Positions 26,432-33,362 of a stretch of 64,000 bases of DNA are shown piece after piece. Made by a program: the position numbers and the translations under genes. The DNA comes from Candidatus Anaerostipes excrementavium (GTDB lineage: Bacteria > Bacillota > Clostridia > Lachnospirales > Lachnospiraceae): positions 1-64,000 of the forward strand of contig DXEM01000001.1 of NCBI GenBank assembly GCA_019114985.1, in the 5' to 3' direction. A model generated the notes under the pieces. That model was not told the DNA's origin. It made no database searches and saw only the letters and a list, made by a program, of their open reading frames with translations. Numbering within the stretch: position 1 is the stretch's first letter; the number at the start of each line of letters is the position of its first letter.

Positions 26432-27637
26432 ATGAAGAAAAGGTTCCTAAGCCTTATTTTAATTTTGGTCATGCTTTTTTGCGCCGGGTGCGGATCCGAA
26501 GAGAAGAAAAGCAGGCCGGCTAAAACAGAAGATCTGGATGAGGCGACTTTGAGAGGTATGGCAGAAGACATTACGAAAGAGATGTCTTTAAAAGATAAGA
26601 TCGGACAGCTGTTTATTGTATCTTTGTACTCTCTGGATGAAGGCGAGACAAAGAATCAGCAAAAGATCACGAAAGAGATGAAGGACACGATAGAGAAATA
26701 TTCCATCGGCGGCGTGATTTTATTTTCAAAGAATATGAAAGACGCTTCCCAGACGAAGGATTTGATCGGAGATCTTCAAGACGCTTCGGAGATTCCGCTG
26801 TTTGCGGCGGTGGATGAAGAAGGCGGATCGGTTGCTAGAGTATCGTCTAATGAAGAAATGGGAGTAGAACACTACCCATCTGCCAAGGAAATCGGGGAGA
26901 CCTATGATGAAGACCTGATCAAAGAAATGGGAAAAAATCAGAGTGATCAATTGAAGAAATTGGGATTCAATATGAATCTGGCGCCGGTAGCTGATGTCCT
27001 GACCAATGAGTCCAACACGGAGATCGGAGATCGAAGTTTTGGATCGGATGCGGACAAAGTATCGGATATCGTTTCTATTTTGGTAAAAAGTATGCAGAAA
27101 CAGCAGTTATCGGCGGTTTTGAAGCATTTTCCGGGAAGCGGCGATACCTGGGGAGACACTCATCGGGGAAGTGCAGAGGCGGAGCAGACAATTCAGCAGC
27201 TGCGAAAAACAGATTTTACGCCATTTGAGGCAGGGATTGACGCAGATGTGGATGCAATCATGGTATCTCATCTGATGTTGAGCAATGTGACAGAGGAAAA
27301 AGAACCTTCCACATTGAGCAAACGAGTGGTAACCGATATTCTCCGAAACGAGCTGGAATATGAAGGAATCGCAATGACAGATGCCATGAATATGAAAGCA
27401 ATCACAGATAAATATTCTGCAGGTGAGGCGGCGGTCAAAGCCCTGCAGGCAGGAATCGATGTGATTTTAATGCCGGATGATTTGTCCAAAGCTTACCAGG
27501 CGGTCCAAAAAGCGGTGAAAGACGGCGAGATCAAAGAGTCCGATATCGATGATTCCGTAGAGCGGATCATTTATACAAAATTAAAGCGCGGCATTATTCC
27601 GGCGGACACAGATCTTTTAAAAGATAATGAATCATAG
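26432..27637 (+). CDS. Glycoside hydrolase family 3 lipoprotein (beta-N-acetylhexosaminidase, NagZ-like)
   Basis: A 401-residue lipoprotein. The signal peptide LSLILILVMLFCAGC ends in a lipobox with Cys20 as the lipidated residue. The GH3 domain shows IGQLFIVSL, GGVILFSKNM, DEEGGSVARV, KHFPGSGDTWGDTHRGS (general-acid His/Asp loop of the NagZ type) and IAMTDAMNMKAI, whose Asp is the nucleophile. It should release N-acetylglucosamine from muropeptides outside the membrane, for wall recycling. AAAGGATCGCAAAGG precedes the ATG. It is monocistronic with a terminator after it. Confidence 0.92.
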   Translation: MKKRFLSLILILVMLFCAGCGSEEKKSRPAKTEDLDEATLRGMAEDITKEMSLKDKIGQLFIVSLYSLDEGETKNQQKITKEMKDTIEKYSIGGVILFSKNMKDASQTKDLIGDLQDASEIPLFAAVDEEGGSVARVSSNEEMGVEHYPSAKEIGETYDEDLIKEMGKNQSDQLKKLGFNMNLAPVADVLTNESNTEIGDRSFGSDADKVSDIVSILVKSMQKQQLSAVLKHFPGSGDTWGDTHRGSAEAEQTIQQLRKTDFTPFEAGIDADVDAIMVSHLMLSNVTEEKEPSTLSKRVVTDILRNELEYEGIAMTDAMNMKAITDKYSAGEAAVKALQAGIDVILMPDDLSKAYQAVQKAVKDGEIKESDIDDSVERIIYTKLKRGIIPADTDLLKDNES

Positions 27638-27640
27638 CAA

Positions 27641-27676
27641 AAACTGCAGGGAAACCTTCCTTGCAGTTTCTTATTT
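27641..27676 (+). terminator. Terminator after GH3 gene
   Basis: AAACTGCAGGGAA and TTCCTTGCAGTTT form a near-perfect stem with a 3-base loop, followed by CTTATTTTG. The descending arm also contains the -35 box of the purF promoter. Confidence 0.75.
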
Positions 27677-27725
27677 TGTGTGGTAGTATCTAGGGGTAAG
27701 CGGGATTTACGATGCATATCGTAAA
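27661..27725 (+). promoter_or_regulatory. purF promoter with palindromic operator
   Basis: TTGCAG (27661-27666), a 17-bp spacer and TAGTAT (27684-27689) form the promoter. Downstream TTTACGAT and ATCGTAAA (27706-27713 and 27718-27725) make a perfect 8-bp palindrome with a 4-base centre, in the 5' leader where a repressor such as a purine regulator could act. Confidence 0.5.
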
Positions 27726-27780
27726 GACTGTGTGGATAAGAAGATGTAGAAAAGTAAAAGGATAGGAAGGCTTGAATACA

Positions 27781-29208
27781 ATGAGCAGAGAGAACTTTGA
27801 TAAGTTAGGAGAGGAATGTGGAGTTTTCGGCATCTATGATTTTGATGGAAATGACGTAGCATCCACAATCTATTATGGATTATTTGCATTGCAGCACAGG
27901 GGCCAGGAAAGCTGCGGAATCGCCACAGCAGATACCAATGGTCCGAAACGTAACATTTGCACCCACAAAGGAATGGGATTATGCAATGAAGTCTTTACAC
28001 CGGAGATTCTTGAAGGATTAAAAGGAGATATCGGAGTCGGACATGTCCGTTATTCCACTGCGGGAGAAAGTACCAGAGAAAATGCCCAGCCGCTGGTTCT
28101 TAATTATGTAAAAGGAATCTTGGGGGTTGCCCACAATGGAAATCTGATCAATGCTTTGGAATTGAGAGAAGAGCTGGAACTGACCGGTGCTATTTTCCAG
28201 ACGACCATCGACTCAGAAGTCATTGCGTACCACATTGCAAGGGAAAGAGTGAAAGTAGATTCCGTGGAAGAAGCGGTAGCCAATGCGATGGATAAGATCA
28301 AAGGAGCTTACTCTTTGATTGTCATGTCTCCAAGAAAGCTGATCGGCGCAAGGGATCCATATGGATTTAAACCGCTTTGTATCGGAAAGAGAGACAACGC
28401 CTATATTCTGGCATCTGAAAGCTGTGCGCTGGATACAATCGGAGCGGAATTCGTCCGCGACGTTAAACCGGGAGAAATCGTTGTCATTACAAAGGATGGA
28501 ATTCGGTCAAATTGTGAAAAATGTCTTCCGAAAGAACAGGAAGCCAGATGTATTTTTGAATATATTTACTTTGCAAGGCCGGACAGCAGGATCGACGGAG
28601 TCGATGTCTATCATTCCAGAATCCAGGCAGGACGTTTTCTAGCACAGGATTCGCCGGTAGACGCTGATTTAGTCGTCGGAGTACCGGAATCCGGCAACAC
28701 AGCCGCGCTGGGATACTCCAGAGAATCCGGAATCCCATATGGAAAGGCCTTTGTAAAAAATGCTTATGTCGGAAGAACATTCATTAAGCCGGGACAAAGC
28801 AGCAGAGAATCCAGTGTACAGATCAAGCTGAACGTCATCAAAGAAGCGGTAGAAGGAAAGAGGGTCATCATGATCGACGATTCCATTGTACGAGGAACGA
28901 CCAGCGACCGAATTGTCTCTATGCTAAGAGAAGCGGGAGCAACAGAAGTCCATGTAAGAATCAGTTCTCCGCCATTCTTATGGCCATGTTATTTCGGAAC
29001 CGACATTCCGGCAAGAGAACAGCTGATTGCATACAACCGTACGATTGAAGACATCCGTCAGGTCATTGGAGCGGACAGTTTAGGATATCTCAAGGAAGAA
29101 AGACTTTCCGAGATGGCAAAAGGTCTTCCGATCTGTAAGGGATGCTTCACCGGCAAATATCCAATGGAACCACCAACGCGGGATATCCGTGGCAACTATG
29201 AGAAGTAA
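27781..29208 (+). CDS. purF: Amidophosphoribosyltransferase
   Basis: A 475-residue enzyme making phosphoribosylamine from PRPP and glutamine, the first step of purine synthesis. A 12-residue propeptide (MSRENFDKLGEE) precedes Cys-Gly-Val-Phe-Gly, whose Cys is the N-terminal nucleophile after self-cleavage. Further glutaminase motifs are GLFALQHRGQESCGI and GVGHVRYSTAG. The PRPP-binding motif is VIMIDDSIVRGTT. Cysteines in CIFEYIYFARPDS and KGCFTGKYP fit the Bacillus-type [4Fe-4S] cluster. The ATG at 27781 fits a GGAAGG ten bases upstream. purB follows within 10 bp. Confidence 0.96.
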   Translation: MSRENFDKLGEECGVFGIYDFDGNDVASTIYYGLFALQHRGQESCGIATADTNGPKRNICTHKGMGLCNEVFTPEILEGLKGDIGVGHVRYSTAGESTRENAQPLVLNYVKGILGVAHNGNLINALELREELELTGAIFQTTIDSEVIAYHIARERVKVDSVEEAVANAMDKIKGAYSLIVMSPRKLIGARDPYGFKPLCIGKRDNAYILASESCALDTIGAEFVRDVKPGEIVVITKDGIRSNCEKCLPKEQEARCIFEYIYFARPDSRIDGVDVYHSRIQAGRFLAQDSPVDADLVVGVPESGNTAALGYSRESGIPYGKAFVKNAYVGRTFIKPGQSSRESSVQIKLNVIKEAVEGKRVIMIDDSIVRGTTSDRIVSMLREAGATEVHVRISSPPFLWPCYFGTDIPAREQLIAYNRTIEDIRQVIGADSLGYLKEERLSEMAKGLPICKGCFTGKYPMEPPTRDIRGNYEK

Positions 29209-29217
29209 GGAGTTAAT

Positions 29218-30651
29218 ATGAGTAACGACAGATACCAAAGCCCATTATCAGAACGCTATGCCAGCAAAGAAATGCAGTATATCTTCTCTCCGGATAAGAA
29301 ATTTAAGACATGGAGAAAGTTGTGGATTGCACTGGCAGAGACAGAAAAAGAATTAGGACTGGACATTACGCAGGAACAGATTGACGAATTAAAAGCACAT
29401 GCGGAAGATATCAATTACGATGTGGCAAAAGAAAGAGAAAAATTAGTCCGCCACGATGTTATGTCCCATGTATATGCCTATGGACAGCAGTGTCCAAAAG
29501 CAAAAGGAATTATCCATTTAGGAGCAACTTCCTGCTACGTAGGAGATAATACCGATATCATTATCATGACAGAAGCGCTGAAATTAGTCCGCGAAAAACT
29601 GTTAAATGTTATGAACGAACTTTCCAAGTTCGCAATGAAATATAAAGATCTGCCGACCCTTGGATTCACCCATTTCCAGCCGGCACAGCCAACAACCGTA
29701 GGAAAAAGAGCCTCTTTATGGCTGATGGATCTTGTATACGATCTGGAAGACTTGGATCATGTCATTGCCAACATGCGTCTCCTTGGATCCAAAGGAACCA
29801 CAGGAACCCAGGCAAGTTTCCTGGAACTGTTTGAAGGAGACCATGAGACGATCAAAAAGATCGACGGCATGATTGCCGAGAAAATGGGATTTGACAAATG
29901 CCAGCCGGTTTCCGGACAGACATATTCCAGAAAGATTGATTCCCGCGTCATCAACGTATTAAGCCAGATCGCACAGTCTGCCCATAAATTCTCCAACGAT
30001 ATTCGTCTGCTTCAGCATTTGAAAGAAGTAGAAGAGCCGTTCGAGAAGAACCAGATCGGTTCCTCAGCTATGGCATACAAGAGAAACCCAATGAGAAGCG
30101 AAAGGATCGCATCTCTGGCTAACTATGTCATGTCTGATGCGATGAATCCGGCATTGGTAGCATCCACTCAGTGGTTCGAGCGTACATTGGATGACTCTGC
30201 CAACAAGCGTTTATCCGTACCGGAAGGATTCCTTGCCATCGACGGTATTTTAGATCTGTATCTGAACGTGGTCGACGGACTTGTAGTATATCCGAAAGTA
30301 ATCGAAAGCCGTCTGATGAGCGAACTGCCGTTTATGGCAACGGAAAACATCATGATGGATGCGGTAAAAGCAGGCGGAGACCGTCAGGAACTCCACGAAA
30401 AGATCCGCGTACATTCCATGGCAGCCGGAAAAGTTGTCAAAGAAGAAGGAAAACCAAACGATCTGTTAAGCAGAATCGCAGCAGACCCGGCCTTCGGAAT
30501 GACCATGGAACAATTAGAATCCATCATGGATCCAAAGAACTTTGTAGGACGCGCACCACAGCAAGTGGAAGAATTTATTCAGGAAGTGGTACAGCCAATC
30601 CTGGATGAAAACAAAGAAGTATTAGGAATGACGGCGGAGATTAATGTATAG
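29218..30651 (+). CDS. purB: Adenylosuccinate lyase
   Basis: A 477-residue fumarase-superfamily enzyme that splits SAICAR to AICAR and adenylosuccinate to AMP, both releasing fumarate. Family regions are GATSCYVGDNTDI, THFQPAQPTTVGKRAS (catalytic His), KGTTGTQASF and the flexible signature loop GSSAMAYKRNPMRSERI with the catalytic Ser. It is in an operon with purF. The other pur genes are not nearby. A terminator at 30680 ends the unit, and the core chromosome gives way to the CRISPR island directly after. Confidence 0.96.
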   Translation: MSNDRYQSPLSERYASKEMQYIFSPDKKFKTWRKLWIALAETEKELGLDITQEQIDELKAHAEDINYDVAKEREKLVRHDVMSHVYAYGQQCPKAKGIIHLGATSCYVGDNTDIIIMTEALKLVREKLLNVMNELSKFAMKYKDLPTLGFTHFQPAQPTTVGKRASLWLMDLVYDLEDLDHVIANMRLLGSKGTTGTQASFLELFEGDHETIKKIDGMIAEKMGFDKCQPVSGQTYSRKIDSRVINVLSQIAQSAHKFSNDIRLLQHLKEVEEPFEKNQIGSSAMAYKRNPMRSERIASLANYVMSDAMNPALVASTQWFERTLDDSANKRLSVPEGFLAIDGILDLYLNVVDGLVVYPKVIESRLMSELPFMATENIMMDAVKAGGDRQELHEKIRVHSMAAGKVVKEEGKPNDLLSRIAADPAFGMTMEQLESIMDPKNFVGRAPQQVEEFIQEVVQPILDENKEVLGMTAEINV

Positions 30652-30679
30652 ATAATAAGCATTAAAAGAATAAATGAGG

Positions 30680-30724
30680 AATACCCCCAGGCAGTGATAT
30701 TGAGAGCTGTTTGGGGGATATTTT
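30680..30724 (+). terminator. Terminator after purB
   Basis: ATACCCCCAGGCAG pairs with CTGTTTGGGGGATAT around an 11-13 base loop, ending in TTTTAT. Confidence 0.75.
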
Positions 30725-30730
30725 ATGTCC

Positions 30731-31023
30731 GGGAAACTAGGGAATCAAAATGGCGCTGAAAAAGGTGGTCTGTTAAAATCACGGTTTTATGCGGGGTACA
30801 AGCGTTTTGCTGTGAAAAGTCGGTCAAAAACGTTGTAAAAAAGCTGAAATAGTCGGTCGATCTATTTACAAAAAATGGGAAACAATAAAAATGGCTAAAA
30901 TAGGGGGTTTTAAGCATATGAAAGTTCAGAGATGGACCACCTTTTTTGCCGATTTTTGGAGAAGATAATTTGACAAAACCATAGATATATGAGAGAATAA
31001 AGAAAACATCACAAGATGTTGTA
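30731..31023 (+). repeat. CRISPR leader, copy A (direct duplicate of 32471-32762)
   Basis: About 293 bp that recur almost base for base before the second array, beginning GGGAAACTA..AATCAAAATGGCG and running to the first CRISPR repeat. Near its two ends lie inverted AAAAAGGTGGTC and GACCACCTTTTTT. A 16-codon frame (30916-30966, opening MKVQRWTTFF) is conserved in both copies with one change, but no good ribosome-binding site supports it. The array promoter lies at its 3' end. Confidence 0.8.
30970..30998 (+). promoter_or_regulatory. Array A promoter
   Basis: Consensus TTGACA (30970-30975), a 17-bp spacer ending TATGA, and GAGAAT (30993-30998) with an upstream TG. Transcription would start near 31005, just before the first repeat, so the array is read on the plus strand. 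An ACATC/GATGT inverted repeat lies at 31007-31020. Confidence 0.7.
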
Positions 31024-31331
31024 GTAAACAGCCCGATAAAGAGGGCGATAATTCATATCTTAATTTTGTCACCCGCTCTATATTTATGCGGTAAACAGCC
31101 CGATAAAGAGGGCGATAATGAGGTTTACTCTTCTTTTTTTAAGTAGGGTTCTTCTACAGTAAACAGCCCGATAAAGAGGGCGATAATCGTGTGTCCTCCT
31201 GTATAAAATATAGTTAATAGTTACTTTTGAAAGTAAACAGCCCGATAAAGAGGGCGATAACAATAATGCGTCTTCGCTCTGTGATGCATCGATGATTTTT
31301 TTCGTAAACAGCCCGATAAAGAAGTTGATAA
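31024..31331 (+). CRISPR. CRISPR array A (type VI-A), 5 repeats and 4 spacers
   Basis: Repeats start at 31024, 31091, 31159, 31233 and 31304. The conserved unit is 28 bases: it begins GTAAACAG, has a GCCC/GGGC stem around an 8-base loop, and ends GCGATAA (then T or C). Spacers are 39, 40, 46 and 43 bases, unusually variable. The last repeat is degenerate, with AAGTTGATAA at its 3' end, marking the leader-distal end. Plus-strand transcription from the leader promoter puts the stem-loop 5' of each spacer, as in Cas13a crRNAs. It lies with array B upstream of cas13a; no cas1 or cas2 is present. Confidence 0.93.
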
Positions 31332-31373
31332 TTGACAAGATATTTTGCTCTGGATAGAGGTGTCTTAATGTAT

Positions 31374-31403
31374 AAAAACCCCAGCGATTGCTGGGGTTTT
31401 TTG
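31374..31403 (+). terminator. Array A terminator
   Basis: AAAAACCCCAGC and GCTGGGGTTTTTT form a perfect hairpin with a GATT loop, 43 bp after the last repeat. The same sequence follows array B. Confidence 0.92.
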
Positions 31404-31405
31404 GC

Positions 31406-32470
31406 GTGCTTGGCGGGCGCACGTTCTAATGGGTAAAAGTCGTGTGTTCTGCAAGTTGTTATCAGCTTGCCAGTGAAAGTCTGGTCAAGATAAGCGCCAG
31501 TGAGCCTTGTAGCGAGCCTCCCATGCTTCTGGGCGACTAATTGTGTTGAAGCGAGGTATGCCTGTGAGAAACAGGTGCAAAATAGCAGTCCGTAACATAA
31601 AGTGAATCCTGCAGTATCGTTACTTAGCCTGGTAAAGGGATAAAAGGGAGCAGAGGAATAATTGCTGGATATTTAAGAGGATTTACAAAATAAAAGATAT
31701 AGACCGAAACCGATAAAAAGAGTATACATTCCAGAATCGGACGGAAAACAAAGATCATTGGGAAATACCTACTATGAAAGACAGAATTGTGCAACAAGCC
31801 TATAAGATAGTGATTGAGCCGATATTTGAGACAAACTTTTTGGACAGTTCGTATGGATTCCGACTGAAAAGAGATGCAAAGCAAGCTACAGAAATAGGTT
31901 CTCCGCAGGGCGGGGGTCATTAGTTCGTTATTAGCGAACATTTATCTTTATGTCTTGGATTCTTACTGGGAGAATCATAAGGGATTGGATACTATAGTCA
32001 GATATGCAGATGATGCAGTAATCGTGTGCAGAACAAGAAGGGACACAAAGACAGCCTATGAGCATCTGAAAAGAATCATGGCAAGGCTGAAGTTGACCCT
32101 GAATCCGCAGAAAACAAAGATAGTAGATATGAATAAAGAAAGTTTTGACTTTCTTGGATTCCACTATCAAAAGTTTCATAAAACGAAAAGCGAACGAAAG
32201 CAGAAGAAATACAGAGGGCATGTGCTAGGTGAATTTCGGGAGTGGTATGCTTTTAGTGGAATAGAGCACTTTTATTATCTGAACAAGAAAAGATATAAGG
32301 CAGTCTTCTGAATGCTGCAGGAAGAAGATTATCGGAAATCCGCATGAGTGAGAACCTTATGGATGGTTTGAGGTGACAAGTGATGGAAACGGGGAATACT
32401 GCGCCATTGCCGGATTTTACCTCTTACTTAATCGACTGGAAGGGGAGGATAAAATCACTATTACCTGATT
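31406..32470 (+). mobile_element. Degraded group II intron between the two arrays
   Basis: This segment between array A's terminator and leader copy B holds structured GC-richer sequence (31430-31660), a broken reverse transcriptase (31695-32370) and an intron 3'-end-like stretch (TTACCTC..ACTTAATCGACTGG, about 32417-32441). It starts directly after the T-run of a terminator hairpin, the insertion preference known for group IIC introns. Exact ends were not determined. Confidence 0.65.
31695..32370 (+). pseudogene. Group II intron reverse transcriptase/maturase, decayed
   Basis: RT family pieces are readable in order: RPKPIKRVYIPESDGKQRSLG, then IPTMKDRIVQQAYKIVIEP and DSSYGFRLKRDAKQATE, then IGSPQGG, ISSLLANIYLYVLDSYW and the catalytic VRYADDAVIV (about 31995-32025), then LTLNPQKTKIVD and FDFLGFHYQKF. 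A frameshift at about 31760 breaks LG|IPT. A deletion between ATE and IGSPQGG removes about 90 residues, including the first catalytic Asp. One extra G at about 31913 shifts PQGG|VISS. The N-terminus is missing. The longest intact part is 31955-32311. It is not functional. Confidence 0.85.
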
Positions 32471-32762
32471 GGGAAACTAAGAAATCAAAATGGCGTTAAA
32501 AAGGAGGTCTGTGAAAATCGCAGTTTTATGCGGGTTACAAACGATTTGCTATGGAAATTCGGTCAAAAAGGTTGTAAAAAAGGTGAAAAAGTCGGTCGAC
32601 CTATTTACAAAAAATGGGAAACTATGAAAATGGCTAAAATAGGGGGTTTTAAGCACATGAAAGTTCAGAGATGGACCACCTTTTTTGCTGGTTTTTGGAG
32701 AAGATAATTTGACAAAACCATAGATATATGAGAGAATAAAGAAAATATCACAAGATGTTGTA
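32471..32762 (+). repeat. CRISPR leader, copy B
   Basis: Near-identical direct copy of 30731-31023, with scattered single-base differences and small indels, ending at the first repeat of array B. The two copies have diverged only slightly, so the duplication is fairly recent or is kept alike by recombination. Confidence 0.8.
32709..32737 (+). promoter_or_regulatory. Array B promoter
   Basis: TTGACA (32709-32714), 17 bp, GAGAAT (32732-32737): the same boxes as at array A, both untouched by the differences between the leaders. Confidence 0.7.
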
Positions 32763-32924
32763 GTAAACAGCCCGATAAAGAGGGCGATAATCTTGGATTT
32801 AATTGATGTTTTCACCCTTAAGAATCAGTAAACAGCCCGATAAAGAGGGCGATAACTTGTTGCATAGGTCTCATCCAATCCATCGATTGTGATGTTGTAA
32901 ACAGCCCGATAAAGAAGTTGATAT
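32763..32924 (+). CRISPR. CRISPR array B (type VI-A), 3 repeats and 2 spacers
   Basis: Repeats start at 32763, 32828 and 32897. The first two match the array A repeat exactly. The third carries the same degenerate 3' half as the terminal repeat of array A (AAGTTGAT) and ends ATAT. Spacers are 37 and 41 bases and differ from all array A spacers. Leader, array, terminal repeat and terminator together look like a copy of the array A cassette with its own spacers. Confidence 0.92.
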
Positions 32925-32966
32925 ATGACAAGATATTTTGCTCTGGATAGAGGTGTTTTAATGTAT

Positions 32967-32996
32967 AAAAACCCCAGCGATTGCTGGGGTTTTTTT
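32967..32996 (+). terminator. Array B terminator
   Basis: Same CCCCAGC/GCTGGGG hairpin with GATT loop as array A, with a seven-base T-run. Confidence 0.9.
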
Positions 32997-33135
32997 GTGT
33001 GCGCCGGCGGGCCATGTTTCTCAAGAGTACAAGTCTCAAGTCTGCTCGGCAGCGAGAAGGATATAGTCGAAAGCGAGGGCGTCATCGTGAGGTGGAATCT
33101 GAAGAAAGCTAGATGTGGGTAAGATATTGGATAAG
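32997..33135 (+). mobile_element. Second group II intron fragment
   Basis: Directly after array B's terminator comes GTGTGCGCC, which fits a group II intron 5' end (GUGYG). After a gap follows AGTCGAAAGCGAGGGCGTC, then GTGAGGTGGAATCTGAAG, typical of intron domain I. No reverse transcriptase follows, so it is a 5' fragment. Confidence 0.5.
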
Positions 33136-33201
33136 GGTAACCTGAACTTTTCTAATGTGTTTGTGGGATATCCACAGCGTGCCTAAAGTCAGTTCTTAGT
33201 T

Positions 33202-33256
33202 TTGTCAATTTTTACGATTCTTTGTCAAATTTCATGGTTGAAAAATATGATAAAAT
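33202..33256 (+). promoter_or_regulatory. cas13a promoter with paired TGTCAA boxes
   Basis: TTGTCAA at 33202-33208 and 33222-33228 (20-bp period), then the extended -10 TGATAAAAT with its hexamer at 33251-33256, 28 bp after the start of the second TGTCAA. There is no normal -35 at 17 bp, which points to activator-dependent transcription. The 5' leader to the cas13a ATG is about 100 bases. The same geometry recurs at 37795, 38780 and 44632. Confidence 0.75.
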
Positions 33257-33362
33257 ATATAATATATTTTGATAATATAGAAAGTAAAAGATAAGTTTTC
33301 AGACAATAAAGGTGAAATTCCACAAATAACATAGGATAATTTTTTTAAAAGAGGTGACACAA

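Noticed and set aside
30916..30966. 16-codon peptide MKVQRWTTFF.. in the CRISPR leader
   Set aside because: Conserved in both copies, but so is the whole leader, and there is no convincing ribosome-binding site.
31084..31422. Minus-strand ORF of 112 codons through array A (and similar ones through array B)
   Set aside because: It is the translation of CRISPR repeats (recurring ALFIGLFT/YRAVY blocks), spacers and terminator, not a gene.
33354..33362. GTG start for cas13a
   Set aside because: The GTG is part of the AGAGGTG ribosome-binding site of the ATG at 33363.
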